A DNA stretch of 64,000 bases. Source: Sphingobium abikonense NBRC 16140. Lineage in GTDB: Bacteria > Pseudomonadota > Alphaproteobacteria > Sphingomonadales > Sphingomonadaceae. Where the stretch lies: positions 248,001-312,000 of the forward strand of contig NZ_BCYT01000002.1 in assembly GCF_001598335.1 (NCBI RefSeq), given 5' to 3'. Of the stretch, positions 33,424-42,592 are shown in pieces. The number at the start of each line of letters is the position of its first letter. The stretch's first letter is position 1. Both the position numbers and the translations under genes were made by a program. Below the pieces are notes generated by a model. That model ran no database searches and was not told the DNA's origin. It saw only the letters and a program-made list of their open reading frames with translations.

Positions 33424-34446
33424 TCAGTTCACCAGGACTTCGGCTTCGCGGCCGTAGGCGACCACGGCCTCGACCTCCGCCGTGTCGCCCAGCACCACGC
33501 CCACGCGCTGGTGCAGGCCCTGCGCCGCGACGTCCATGATTGGCATGAAGCCGTCGCTGGCGGCGCCGCCCGCCTGTTCGATCAGATAGGCCATGGGATT
33601 GGCCTCATACATCAGACGCAGCTTGGCCTTGCCGGGCGAGCGATGGTCATAGGGATACATGAAGATGCCGCCGCGCTTGAGGATGCGATGCACGTCCGCC
33701 ACCATGGAGGCGGTCCAGCGCATATTATAATCCTTGCCGCACGGGCCCTTGGCCCCCATTACCCGTTCGTCGATATAGCGTTCGACGCTCGGCGACCATT
33801 GGCGGCGGTTGGACATGTTGATCGCGAATTCGCATTTGCCCTGCGGCATTTTCATGTCCGGGTCGGTCATGACCCAGCTGCCCACTTCCCGGTCCAGCGT
33901 GAATTCATAGACGCCGGTGCCGACGCTGAGCACCAGCAATGTCTGCGGACCGTAGATGGCGTAGCCGGCGGCGACCTGATGCCGGCCGGTCTGGAGGAAA
34001 TCCTCTTCCGTCACATCGCGCCCGGCGCAGGCTTCGGGCGCCTTGAGCACGGAAAAGATCGTGCCGACCGACAGGTCGACGTCGATATTGCTCGACCCGT
34101 CAATGGGGTCGAACAGCATCAGATATTCGCCCTTGGGATAGCGGTTGGGGATGGGGTAAATGGTTTCCATCTCCTCCGACGCCATGGCGGCCAGATGCCC
34201 GCCCCATTCATTGGCGTCGAGCAGCAATTCATTGGCGATGACGTCCAGCTTCTTCTGCACTTCGCCCTGCACATTTTCGCTGTCCAGGCTGCCGAGGACC
34301 TCGCCAAGCGCGCCCTTGCTGACGGCGTGGCTGATCGTCTTGCAGGCGCGGGCGACCGTTTCGATCAGCAGCCGCAATTCGGCGGGCAGCGCGTTGGCGT
34401 TGCGCTGTTGTTCGATCAGAAAACGCGTGAGGGTGGTTCTGGTCAT
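33424..34446 (-). CDS. fbp: Class I fructose-1,6-bisphosphatase
   Basis: Fbp dephosphorylates fructose-1,6-bisphosphate in gluconeogenesis. The 340-residue protein has the class I metal site [14 protein letters not shown], the upstream [11 protein letters not shown] segment and the C-terminal [20 protein letters not shown] of the active-site signature. The ATG at 34446 gives the usual length; the frame continues upstream without family similarity. Gluconeogenic need fits a bacterium that grows on organic acids with DctA and CitMHS carriers. It lies 106 bases downstream of a secreted TPR-like protein on the same strand. Confidence 0.96.
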   Translation of the reverse strand: MTRTTLTRFLIEQQRNANALPAELRLLIETVARACKTISHAVSKGALGEVLGSLDSENVQGEVQKKLDVIANELLLDANEWGGHLAAMASEEMETIYPIPNRYPKGEYLMLFDPIDGSSNIDVDLSVGTIFSVLKAPEACAGRDVTEEDFLQTGRHQVAAGYAIYGPQTLLVLSVGTGVYEFTLDREVGSWVMTDPDMKMPQGKCEFAINMSNRRQWSPSVERYIDERVMGAKGPCGKDYNMRWTASMVADVHRILKRGGIFMYPYDHRSPGKAKLRLMYEANPMAYLIEQAGGAASDGFMPIMDVAAQGLHQRVGVVLGDTAEVEAVVAYGREAEVLVN

Positions 34447-34552
34447 TGGCCCGCCTCTGGCAAAGGGGTGAAAGAGAATGTGTCGCGATCCGCAGGGTCG
34501 ATGCGGACGGGCTGTCGCTACGGCAGCACCGCCCGCAAGTCCAGCGCGCGGC

Positions 34553-35461
34553 TTATTGATCGGCGGCGCGCGCCTGTGCGTCTTCGCGTCCGATGGTGAG
34601 GTCGCGGACCCGGTCGATATCCTCCTGCGCCTTGCCGGCCTGCGCATAAAGGCGTTCGGCCTGCGCATAATCGCCGTCCCGCTCCGCGCACAGGCCAAGG
34701 TTGAACAGCAAAGAAGGATGGCCGGGGCGATCGCGGTTCATGCCATCCCATTGCGCGCAGGCGGCGGCGGGATCGCGCTGCGACAGGCGGATGCTGTCCT
34801 TGAACGCCTGGCCCATCGCCTTGTCCATGCCATCGCGTCCTTCGCGCAGGCGGATGCGGTAGCGTTCATGGCGCGGCACGATATCGTCGACGAAGCGATC
34901 CGCTGCCGTGCGCACCATCCGGTCGATGCTGTCCTTGGGATTGCGACGGGTTTTGTCCTTGGGGCAGGTGACGATCGTGTCGGATTGCGGCCGGGTCTGG
35001 GTATAGAGGATGCGGCCGTCATCGGACCGCGCGACCCGCAGGGTGGAGGAGAAGCTGACGACTTCCTGCGCGCAGATGATGTCGACCTTTTCCTTCTTCG
35101 GGCAGATGCTGGCCTGCTTGTCCGCGCATTCCTCGACCGTGCGCTTGACGTCGCTCTTGCGGATGGTGGCGTCCGCCATGCCGCTGACGATGGCGTCGGC
35201 GTCCGGCCCGTTGCGCGACAGGGCGATAAGGTCGAAATGGGGGCGGCCATCCGGGCCGCGTCGGCTGAGCAATTGCTCCAGCGCGAGCGACAGGGCCATG
35301 CCGTCTCGCCCGCCGATCCGGTCGACGCCGATGCTGCGCGCCAGGCTGACATCGCGGAAGGGGGCCGGGAAATGGCCGTCCATCTCGAAGACTTCGGCCC
35401 GTGCCTGGACAGGCAAGGCGAGGGCGACGCCAAGGCCCCCCAGCATGAACATGAAACGCAT
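34553..35461 (-). CDS. Exported hypothetical protein with a C-terminal TPR-like repeat
   Basis: The 302-residue protein begins [20 protein letters not shown], a signal peptide, so it is exported. The middle has several cysteines (EECADK, ASICPKK, IICAQE, IVTCPKD). The C-terminal third contains a tetratricopeptide-like pair ([20 protein letters not shown] and [14 protein letters not shown]), which suggests protein-protein contacts. No enzyme family is recognised. It has no strongly linked neighbours; fbp follows and a TerC gene is divergent. Confidence 0.8.
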   Translation of the reverse strand: MRFMFMLGGLGVALALPVQARAEVFEMDGHFPAPFRDVSLARSIGVDRIGGRDGMALSLALEQLLSRRGPDGRPHFDLIALSRNGPDADAIVSGMADATIRKSDVKRTVEECADKQASICPKKEKVDIICAQEVVSFSSTLRVARSDDGRILYTQTRPQSDTIVTCPKDKTRRNPKDSIDRMVRTAADRFVDDIVPRHERYRIRLREGRDGMDKAMGQAFKDSIRLSQRDPAAACAQWDGMNRDRPGHPSLLFNLGLCAERDGDYAQAERLYAQAGKAQEDIDRVRDLTIGREDAQARAADQ

Positions 35462-35610
35462 GGAAAAATCCCCCCGGACAATGATGCGCCAGCCTTATAA
35501 AGTCGGCGTTGCGGCATCAAGCAGCAACAGAGGAACGATAGAGCGTCATCGCCGTTTCGATACGTTGCCGATCCGAAACATGGGCGTGGTCGGATAATCA
35601 GGGGAGCATC

Positions 35611-36396
35611 ATGGACAGTCTCGTCACCGCCTTTACCGATCCCACCGCGCTGGCCGCATTGATTGCGCTGGTGGTGATGGAGGTGGTGCTGGGGATCGAC
35701 AATCTGGTCTTCATTTCCATCCTGACCAACAAGCTGCCGGAGGCGCAGCGGCCCAAGGCGCGGCGCATCGGCATCGGGCTGGCGCTGGCGATGCGATTGG
35801 TGCTGCTGTCGATGATCGCGTGGATCGTCGGCTTGACGGCGCCGGTGTTCGACCTTGGCTGGCGCGGACCGCTCGACAGCCATGGCGCGCCGACATTCGA
35901 GACGCAATTTTCCTGGCGCGACATGATCCTGATTGCCGGCGGCCTGTTCCTGATCTGGAAAGCGACCAAGGAAATCCACCATAATGTCGACCCGCATGGC
36001 GGCGACGATGTGCTGGACAAGAAAAGCGTGGCCACGATGAGCTTCGGCAGCGCCATCGTGCAGATCATCCTGCTGGACATGATCTTTTCGCTGGATTCGA
36101 TCCTGACGGCGGTGGGCATGACAGACAATCTGGCGGTCATGTATATCGCCGTGATCGTGGCGGTGACGGTGATGCTGATCGCGGCCGATCCGCTGGCCAA
36201 TTTCATCGCGCGCAATCCGACCGTCGTCATGCTGGCGCTCGGCTTCCTGCTGATGATCGGCGCGGTGCTGATCGCAGACGGCTTTGGCGTGCATGTGCCC
36301 AAGGGCTATATCTACGCCGCCATGGCCTTTTCGACGCTGGTGGAGGTGCTCAACATCTTCGCGCGGCGGGCGAAGACGCGCAAGGGCGACGCCTGA
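35611..36396 (+). CDS. TerC family membrane protein (YgdQ-like subgroup)
   Basis: The 261-residue protein has seven hydrophobic segments and the two TerC acidic motifs, [14 protein letters not shown] and [15 protein letters not shown], each in a membrane helix. It belongs to a different TerC subgroup from the protein at 21339, with a longer loop containing [18 protein letters not shown] that is His/Asp-rich and might bind metal. Family members are tied to manganese export or metallation of exported enzymes. The ATG at 35611 follows AGGGGAG. An intergenic repeat begins 24 bases after its stop. Confidence 0.92.
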   Translation: MDSLVTAFTDPTALAALIALVVMEVVLGIDNLVFISILTNKLPEAQRPKARRIGIGLALAMRLVLLSMIAWIVGLTAPVFDLGWRGPLDSHGAPTFETQFSWRDMILIAGGLFLIWKATKEIHHNVDPHGGDDVLDKKSVATMSFGSAIVQIILLDMIFSLDSILTAVGMTDNLAVMYIAVIVAVTVMLIAADPLANFIARNPTVVMLALGFLLMIGAVLIADGFGVHVPKGYIYAAMAFSTLVEVLNIFARRAKTRKGDA

Positions 36397-36419
36397 ATCC
36401 GCCCGGCCTCCGGCGGAGC

Positions 36420-36599
36420 GAAGTTCACACCGTCGTCGGGCGTCAAGCGACCACGAAGCGCCTGCGAAGCGACCATGAAGCGACAGCGACGCGACCGGGG
36501 GCTGCGCGGGCGCACACGCGTGCGATGGGCTGGTCAGACGGGGCGGGCAGGGCTTCATCGATCAGGGTAGATCAGAGAAAATCCTACATTGGAAGGGGG
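36420..36599 (+). repeat. Dispersed intergenic repeat, copy 2
   Basis: It is related to 20909-21114 by shared blocks in the same order: GAAGTTCACA, GTCGTCGGG, AAGCGACCATGA plus GCGAC units, GGGCTGGTC, GGGCGGG, and TAGA-CAGAGAAAATCCTA. This copy has more tandem GAAGCGAC-type units in its middle. It fills most of the 261-base gap between the TerC gene and recX. I see no gene in that gap. Confidence 0.7.
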
Positions 36600-36657
36600 C
36601 TGAAGCGAGAGAGGCAAGGCGGGTTTCCGGCCCTGGCCTGAAACGCCGGGAGGAAGC

Positions 36658-37182
36658 CTATTCCTCCTCCTCCATCACTTCGCCGGGGGCGGCATCGACC
36701 CAGCGGCGCGCCAGCGCATAGGCGTGGCCAGCGCGCAGGAAGGCGGCGATCGCCTTTTCGCGCTGCTTGGGGTCGAGCGGGGCGGTCGCATAGGGGCCGA
36801 TACGCTTGCGGCGGGCGAAGCGATCGGCCGCAGCCCAGGCGTCACGGGTGGTCTGCGCATCGGCCTGCTCCCGGTCTTCCTCCGCTATGCCGGCGGCGCG
36901 CAGCGCCTCGCCCACGCGGCGCGCGCCATAGCCGCGCCGGACGAGCGACGCGCTTTTCATGACGGCATAGGCGGCGTCGTCGATATAGTTGAGGTCGGCG
37001 AAGCGTTCGACCAGCGCCTGCGGGTCGGCGGGGCGCTCGCCCGCCCAGCCGCGTTCGCGCAGCTTGCGGTTGAGATAGGCGAGCAGCTTGCCCCGGCTGG
37101 TCGCGAAGCGCGCCACATGGCGCAGCGCCAGGTCGCGCAGCGCATCCTCATCGAGCGGCGGAGGGGGGCGTTTGCCGGTCAT
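36658..37182 (-). CDS. recX: RecX family regulatory protein
   Basis: RecX binds RecA filaments and limits recombination. The 174-residue, Arg/Ala-rich helical protein shows the RecX three-helix repeat pattern, for example LALRHVARFATSRGKLLAYL, VERFADLNYIDDAAYAVM and VRRGYGARRVGEALRAAGI. The start at 37182 (MTGKRPPPPLDED) is preferred to an in-frame ATG at 37209. It ends in an acidic EEEE tail. recA is not adjacent. Confidence 0.88.
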   Translation of the reverse strand: MTGKRPPPPLDEDALRDLALRHVARFATSRGKLLAYLNRKLRERGWAGERPADPQALVERFADLNYIDDAAYAVMKSASLVRRGYGARRVGEALRAAGIAEEDREQADAQTTRDAWAAADRFARRKRIGPYATAPLDPKQREKAIAAFLRAGHAYALARRWVDAAPGEVMEEEE

Positions 37183-37290
37183 ATCGCGCCAGCATGGCCG
37201 ATGCGCCATGTTTATGCCACAGTCGGGCCGGAATTTTACCGCGCCTTGTGGGCTAGAAAGCCAGGCTGGAATGCAACTATCCGGTGCATG

Positions 37291-37318
37291 GGGCCGCCAA
37301 AGCTGCTAGCGGCGGCCC
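37291..37318 (+). promoter_or_regulatory. GC-rich hairpin in the leader of the acyl-AMP ligase gene
   Basis: GGGCCGCC (37291-37298) pairs with GGCGGCCC (37311-37318) around a 12-base loop, followed by TTTG. It ends 34 bases before the preferred start codon, so it could be a short terminator isolating the gene or a leader structure. The weak U-tract argues against an efficient terminator. Confidence 0.4.
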
Positions 37319-37352
37319 TTTGACAAATTTTATGACATTGGGTGAAACCAAT

Positions 37353-39092
37353 ATGACGGGTTCGCAAGAGATGATGGCACCGACGCCGACCACTGATGAT
37401 CTGCCGCGCCGCTTCTCCGATTTCGGGACGCTGGGCGAGGCGCTGGACTATGCGGCGCAGGGCAAGCGGGGCCTGAATTTCCACGACGCGCGCGGCAATC
37501 TGGCGCGCCCCTATCCGTTCAGCGAACTGCGCGCCGACGCCATCGCCTGCGCCCACCGGTTGATCGCCCATGGCGTCAAACCGCAGGACCGGGTGGCGTT
37601 GGTGGCGGAAACCGGGGCGGATTTCGCGATGCTCTTCTTCGGCATCGTCTATGCCGGCGCCTGGCCGGTGCCGCTGCCGCTGCCGACCAGCTTTGGCGGC
37701 AAGGAAAGCTATATCGACCAGCTCAACGTCCAGCTGACCAGCTGCGACCCGATGCTGTTCCTGTTCCCCAAGGAACTGGAGGAAATGGCGGGGGAATCGG
37801 GCCGGCAAAAGTCGGTCGAGAGCATCGCGTTCGAGGATTTCATCGCGCGCGACGCGGTGCCGTGCGACTTGCCGCAGGCGCAGCCGCAAGAGATCGCCTA
37901 TCTGCAATATTCCAGCGGGTCGACCCGCTTCCCCCATGGCGTCGCGGTGACGCATCATGCGTTGCTGAGCAACCTGTCGGCGCACAGCCATGGCATGGCG
38001 TTGCAGGACAGCGACCGCTGCATCAGCTGGCTGCCCTGGTATCATGACATGGGGCTGGTCGGCTGCTTCCTGTCGGTCGTCGCCAACCAGGTGTCGACCG
38101 ATTATATGAAGACCGAGGATTTCGCGCGTCGCCCGCTCGCCTGGCTGGATCTGATCAGCCGCAATGAGGGCACGTCGATCAGCTATTCGCCGACATTCGG
38201 CTATGACATTTGCGCGCGGCGCATGTCGAGCCAGACGAAGGCGGCCGATCGGTTCGACCTGTCGCGCTGGCGGCTGGCGGGCAATGGCGCGGACATGATC
38301 CGCCCCGACGTGATGCAGAGCTTCGTCGACGCCTTTGCCGATGCGGGGTTCAGCCCCAGCGCCTTCCTGCCGAGCTATGGCCTGGCCGAAGCGACCTTGG
38401 CCGTCACGATCATGCCGCCGGGCGAGGGCATCATCGTCGAACTGGTCGAGGAAACCGACCTGTCGGGCGGCGCCGCGCCCGAAGGCCGCCCGCAGCGTTT
38501 CCGCTCCATCGTCAATTGCGGCAAGCCCGCCAAGGACATGGTCGTGGAAATCCGCGACGAGGATGGCGGCCTGATGGCCGAGCGGCAGATCGGCAAGGTG
38601 TGGACCACCGGCCCTTCGCTGATGGTCGGCTATTTCCGGGACGAGGCGGCGACCGCGGCCTGTATGGCCGACGGCTGGCTCGACACGGGCGACATGGGCT
38701 ATTTGTCGGACGGCTATCTCTACATCGTCGGCCGCGCCAAGGACATGATCATCATCAACGGCAAGAATCACTGGCCGCAGGATATTGAATGGGCGGTGGA
38801 GCAACTGCCTGGGTTCAAGCAGGGCGATATCGCCGCCTTTGCGATCACGACGCCGGGCGGCGAGGAAGCGCCCGCCGTGCTGGTCCATTGCCGCACGTCC
38901 GACAATGAGGAAAGATCGCGCCTGCGCGACCAGATCCGCGAGCGGGTGCGGGCGATCACCGGCATGAACTGCGTCGTCGAACTAGTGCCGCCGCGCACCT
39001 TGCCGCGCACGTCATCGGGGAAGCTCAGCCGGTCGAAGGCGCGCAACCTGTATCTGACGGGCGAAATTCGGCCCTACGACATCGCCGCCTGA
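37353..39092 (+). CDS. Fatty acyl-AMP ligase (FAAL/FadD32-type AMP-binding enzyme)
   Basis: FAALs activate fatty acids as acyl-adenylates and pass them to an acyl carrier protein. The 579-residue protein has LQYSSGSTRFPHGVAVTH (AMP-binding P-loop), SWLPWYHDMGLVG (a FAAL hallmark), GLAEATLAVT, the GWLDTGDMGYL core and the C-terminal GRAKDMIIINGKNHWPQDIE and RTSSGKLSRSK lysine. The start is uncertain: ATG 37353 is preferred, 37332 is possible, and neither has a clear ribosome site. No polyketide synthase, carrier protein or sphingolipid gene is adjacent, so the acceptor is unknown. Confidence 0.9.
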   Translation: MTGSQEMMAPTPTTDDLPRRFSDFGTLGEALDYAAQGKRGLNFHDARGNLARPYPFSELRADAIACAHRLIAHGVKPQDRVALVAETGADFAMLFFGIVYAGAWPVPLPLPTSFGGKESYIDQLNVQLTSCDPMLFLFPKELEEMAGESGRQKSVESIAFEDFIARDAVPCDLPQAQPQEIAYLQYSSGSTRFPHGVAVTHHALLSNLSAHSHGMALQDSDRCISWLPWYHDMGLVGCFLSVVANQVSTDYMKTEDFARRPLAWLDLISRNEGTSISYSPTFGYDICARRMSSQTKAADRFDLSRWRLAGNGADMIRPDVMQSFVDAFADAGFSPSAFLPSYGLAEATLAVTIMPPGEGIIVELVEETDLSGGAAPEGRPQRFRSIVNCGKPAKDMVVEIRDEDGGLMAERQIGKVWTTGPSLMVGYFRDEAATAACMADGWLDTGDMGYLSDGYLYIVGRAKDMIIINGKNHWPQDIEWAVEQLPGFKQGDIAAFAITTPGGEEAPAVLVHCRTSDNEERSRLRDQIRERVRAITGMNCVVELVPPRTLPRTSSGKLSRSKARNLYLTGEIRPYDIAA

Positions 39093-39120
39093 CGCGACGG
39101 GTGGGGGGCGGGGGCGGGCC

Positions 39121-39882
39121 TTAGCGCCCGCTCAATTGCCGTTCGACCTGCGTCCAGAGCGACGCGAAGGCCTGCGCTGAGGGCGACGCTGGCGCGAAGG
39201 CGCCCAGCGGCTTGCGGCGCACGGTCATCTGCTCGATCGTGCTGGCCATGGGAATGGCGGGCCAGCCGGTCTGGCTTTCCAGCGCGGCGCGATGCAGGCT
39301 GCGGCGGCGATCCACCATCGAATAGACCGGCAGGATCGGCGCATGGGCGCCGCCACGCTGGACCAGATAGCGCGCGACTTCGCCCATCGCCCGTTGCGAA
39401 AGGGGTGAGGGGATGACCGGAATGACGATGAGGTCGGCGGCGCGCAGCACCTGTTCGCTGGTTTCGGTAAGGCCCGGCGGGCAATCGAGAATGATGCGGT
39501 CATAGTCGCGGCTGAGGCTTTCGATCAGCTTGGCCAGCCGCTTCTTCTTGTCCATTTCGCGGAACAGATGATCGAGGCCGCGCAGCGAGGTGTCGGCGGC
39601 GATCAGGTCCAGCGCTGGCACGGTGGACGGCTGGATCAGCTTTTTAACCTCCACATCCTTGCTGAAGATCGCCTGCGCCGCGTCGCGGCTGGTCTGGTCG
39701 GTCGACAGGAGCCAGCTGGACGCGGCCTGCGGGTCGAGATCCCACAGCAAGGTGCGCCGCCGGGAAATGCAGGCCGATGCCCAGGCGAGGTTGACGGACA
39801 TGGTGGTCTTCCCCACCCCGCCCTTCAGGCTGTAGACCGCGATTGTCGCCGATGCCGTTTTCTGCGTGCTGCCCTTTGCCAT
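39121..39882 (-). CDS. ParA-family ATPase without a ParB partner
   Basis: The 253-residue protein has the deviant Walker A of ParA/MinD ATPases (YSLKGGVGKTTMSVNLAWAS), Walker A' in LLWDLDPQAASSW and Walker B in YDRIILDCPPGLTE. ParA proteins move DNA or protein cargo on the nucleoid. No parB, cobQ-linked or chemotaxis gene lies nearby, so the cargo is unknown; orphan ParA proteins position storage granules or other complexes in some bacteria. I chose the ATG at 39882, since the upstream frame is antisense to the Fdh-like gene. Confidence 0.9.
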   Translation of the reverse strand: MAKGSTQKTASATIAVYSLKGGVGKTTMSVNLAWASACISRRRTLLWDLDPQAASSWLLSTDQTSRDAAQAIFSKDVEVKKLIQPSTVPALDLIAADTSLRGLDHLFREMDKKKRLAKLIESLSRDYDRIILDCPPGLTETSEQVLRAADLIVIPVIPSPLSQRAMGEVARYLVQRGGAHAPILPVYSMVDRRRSLHRAALESQTGWPAIPMASTIEQMTVRRKPLGAFAPASPSAQAFASLWTQVERQLSGR

Positions 39883-39937
39883 GGCGGGAAAGCTAGGGCC
39901 TCCCGGCGGCAAAGCAAGCCGCAATTTGCCATGATCG

Positions 39938-42220
39938 TTACGCTGCCGGGCGAATGTCGACAGGTATGGTCTTGTAGGCGGGCGTACCGCTTTGCCGGTC
40001 ATGCGCGTCGAGCGGCAACAGGCCATTGGCTTCGGGATAATAGGCTGCGACAGAGCCGGCGGCGATGTCGTGATGGATCGCGGTCTGGCCCCGCAAGATG
40101 CGGTCGGGCGCGGCCACCACATCGACGCGGTCGCCATGGGCGATGCCCAGCCGCTCCATGTCGGCGGCGTTCATGAACAGGATGTCGCGCCGGCCGGTGA
40201 TGCCGCGATAACGGTCATTGAGGCCATAGATGGTGGTGTTATATTGGTCGTGGCTGCGGACGGTCGCCAGCATCAGCCGCTCTTCGGGCGCAGAAGCGTC
40301 CCCTGCGGGCAGGAAATGCGCCTTGCCATCGGGCGTTGGCCAGTGGCGCTGCGACGGGCCGACGGTCAGGCGAAAGCCGCCGGGCGCGCGGACGCGCCGG
40401 TTGAAATCATGAAAGTCGGGATAGACCGCCGCGATCCCGTCGCGGATACGGTCATAATCGGCGGCCAGGCCATCCCAGTCGATCGGGCTGCCGGGCAACG
40501 TCGCCTTCGCCATGGCGGCGACGATGGCGGGTTCGGATTTCAGATCGTCCGATGCCGGCTTCAGCCGCCCGCGCGAGGCGTGGACCATCGACATGCTGTC
40601 TTCCACCGTCACCCATTGCGGGCCGGTCGCCTGCATGTCGAGTTCGGTGCGGCCAAGGCAGGGCAGGATGATGGTTTCGCGCGCGGGGAGCAGGCAGGAA
40701 CGGTTGAACTTGGTGAGGATATGAACGGCGAGGTCAAGCTTACGGAAGGCGGCGAAACAGGCCTGCGGATCGGGCATGGCGACGGCGAGATTGCCGCCCA
40801 GCGCGATGAGCGCGCGCGCTTCGCCCGACACCATCGCCGCCAGCGCGTCGACGGCATTATGGCCATGTTTGCGCGGGCTGGTGATGCCGAAATGGGCGTC
40901 CAGCCGCGCCAGCATCGCTTCGCCGGGCGCTTCGGTGATGCCCACGGTGCGATCGCCCTGCACATTGCTGTGGCCCCGCAAGGGGCAGATGCCCGCACCC
41001 GGACGCCCGAAATTGCCGCGCAGCAGCAGCAGATTGGCGATCTGCTGCACATTTTGCGTGCCGTGGCGATGCTGGGTGATGCCCATGCCATAGCAGATGA
41101 TGACATTGCGGGCCTTGGCATAGACCTGCGCCATGCTTTCCATCGCCGCGCGGGTGAGGCCGCTGCCCTGTTCCAGCACGGCCCAGTCCTGCGCTTCCAC
41201 TTCCGCGCGCAGGGCTTCATAGCCGACCGTATGCTCGGCGATGAAGGCGCGGTCGATCAGGCCCGCACCATCGGCGGCGAGATCGGCGGCATCGGCGGCG
41301 AACAATGCCTTCATGATCCCCTGTAACATCGGCAGGTCGCCGCCAACCTTCACCTGATGATAGGCCGAGGCTAGTTGCGTCGCGCCGGGCGTCAGCATTT
41401 CGGTCGGATGCTGGGGCGACTTGAAGCGTTCCAGGCCCCGTTCGCGCATCGGATTGGCGACGATGATCGGCGCGCCGCGCCTGGCCGCCGCGGCCAGCGT
41501 CGACAGCATGCGCGGGTGATTGGTGCCCGGATTATGGCCGATGCAGAAGATCGCATCGGCATGGTCGAAATCCTCCAGCGTCACCGACCCCTTGCCAAGG
41601 CCGATCGACCTGGCGAGGCCGACGCTGGTCGCCTCATGGCACATATTCGAACAATCGGGGAAATTGTTGGTGCCAAAGGCGCGGGCGAACAGCTGATAGA
41701 GAAAGGCCGCTTCGTTGGAGGCGCGGCCCGAACAGTAGAATTCTGCCCTGTCGGCATGGTCGAGCGCGTTGAGGCTGGCGCCGATCCGCGCCATCGCCTC
41801 GTCCCAGCCGATCGGGACATAATGGTCGGTTGCCGGATCATAGCGCAGCGGGTGGGTGAGGCGGCCGGCATCCTCCAGCTGGTGATCGCTCCAGTCCCAC
41901 AGGTCCGATAGACTGTGGCTGGCGAAAAAGTCCGGGTCGACGCGCTTGGGCGTCGCTTCCCAGGTGACGGCCTTCGCGCCATTTTCGCAAAATTCGAAGG
42001 AGGATGTGTGGCGCGGGTCGGGCCAGGCGCATCCCGGACAGTCGAAACCGTCCGGCTGGTTCATCTGAAGCAAGGCGCGGGTGTCGGCGCTGGCGCCCAT
42101 CTGGTCCTTGATCGCCAGTGCCACGGCGCGCAGCGCACCCCAGCCGCCCGCCGGCCCGTCATAGGGGGCGACGCCCGGCACCGGCGCATCATCGTCGATC
42201 GTCGAACCATCCTGCGCCAT
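39938..42220 (-). CDS. FdhF/YdeP-type molybdopterin oxidoreductase, formate dehydrogenase-like
   Basis: The 760-residue protein is a large molybdopterin bis-MGD enzyme. The N-terminus has a Cys cluster CPGCAWPD with a further Cys in FEFCENGAKAV. The active-site region NNFPDCSNMCHEATSVGLA keeps the Cys expected to ligate molybdenum. IGHNPGTNHPRML and GNFGRPGAGICPLRGHSNVQ are cofactor-binding motifs, and the C-terminal dinucleotide-binding domain includes TIYGLNDRYRGITGRRD. The substrate is not proven; the YdeP group is implicated in acid resistance in E. coli. No fdhD or partner subunits are adjacent. An ArsC-like gene is 27 bases upstream. Confidence 0.88.
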   Translation of the reverse strand: MAQDGSTIDDDAPVPGVAPYDGPAGGWGALRAVALAIKDQMGASADTRALLQMNQPDGFDCPGCAWPDPRHTSSFEFCENGAKAVTWEATPKRVDPDFFASHSLSDLWDWSDHQLEDAGRLTHPLRYDPATDHYVPIGWDEAMARIGASLNALDHADRAEFYCSGRASNEAAFLYQLFARAFGTNNFPDCSNMCHEATSVGLARSIGLGKGSVTLEDFDHADAIFCIGHNPGTNHPRMLSTLAAAARRGAPIIVANPMRERGLERFKSPQHPTEMLTPGATQLASAYHQVKVGGDLPMLQGIMKALFAADAADLAADGAGLIDRAFIAEHTVGYEALRAEVEAQDWAVLEQGSGLTRAAMESMAQVYAKARNVIICYGMGITQHRHGTQNVQQIANLLLLRGNFGRPGAGICPLRGHSNVQGDRTVGITEAPGEAMLARLDAHFGITSPRKHGHNAVDALAAMVSGEARALIALGGNLAVAMPDPQACFAAFRKLDLAVHILTKFNRSCLLPARETIILPCLGRTELDMQATGPQWVTVEDSMSMVHASRGRLKPASDDLKSEPAIVAAMAKATLPGSPIDWDGLAADYDRIRDGIAAVYPDFHDFNRRVRAPGGFRLTVGPSQRHWPTPDGKAHFLPAGDASAPEERLMLATVRSHDQYNTTIYGLNDRYRGITGRRDILFMNAADMERLGIAHGDRVDVVAAPDRILRGQTAIHHDIAAGSVAAYYPEANGLLPLDAHDRQSGTPAYKTIPVDIRPAA

Positions 42221-42247
42221 GATGCCGTGCCTCGTCCCGCGTGCCGC

Positions 42248-42592
42248 CTAGAGAATTTCGCGCACCTTGTCCTGCGGCCGGCAGAAGCGCACGCCCTTGT
42301 CGGTTTCGACGAAGGGCCGATTTACATAGGCAGGGTTGGCCGCCATCGCATCGAGGATCGCGTCGGCGTCCATATCCGCCAACCCCCGTTCCTGTGCATC
42401 GGTTCCCATGGTGCGGATCGCGTCGGCGGGCGTCATGCCGGCGTCCGCGATCAGCTGCGCCAGCTTGTCGCGGCTATAGGGGACTTTCAGATATTCGATT
42501 ACCTCGACGTCGACACCCGGCGTTTCTTCCAGGATGGCGAGCGTCTTGCGCGACGTGCCGCATTTGGGATTGTGCCAGATCGTCGCCTTCAT
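42248..42592 (-). CDS. ArsC-family glutaredoxin-dependent arsenate reductase-like protein
   Basis: The 114-residue protein starts [20 protein letters not shown], with the catalytic Cys in PKCGTSR, and has the C-terminal [20 protein letters not shown] whose RPFV motif matches ArsC/YfgD proteins. In this family the enzyme reduces arsenate with glutaredoxin and glutathione. There is no ars operon here, so it may be a YfgD-type relative of other function. The ATG at 42592 overlaps the accC stop (42589), so it is translated with the acc genes. Confidence 0.85.
   Translation of the reverse strand: MKATIWHNPKCGTSRKTLAILEETPGVDVEVIEYLKVPYSRDKLAQLIADAGMTPADAIRTMGTDAQERGLADMDADAILDAMAANPAYVNRPFVETDKGVRFCRPQDKVREIL

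Noticed and set aside
35462..35610. Manganese riboswitch before the second TerC gene
   Set aside because: The short gap lacks the paired loops of the yybP-ykoY family; only an ordinary ribosome site is seen.
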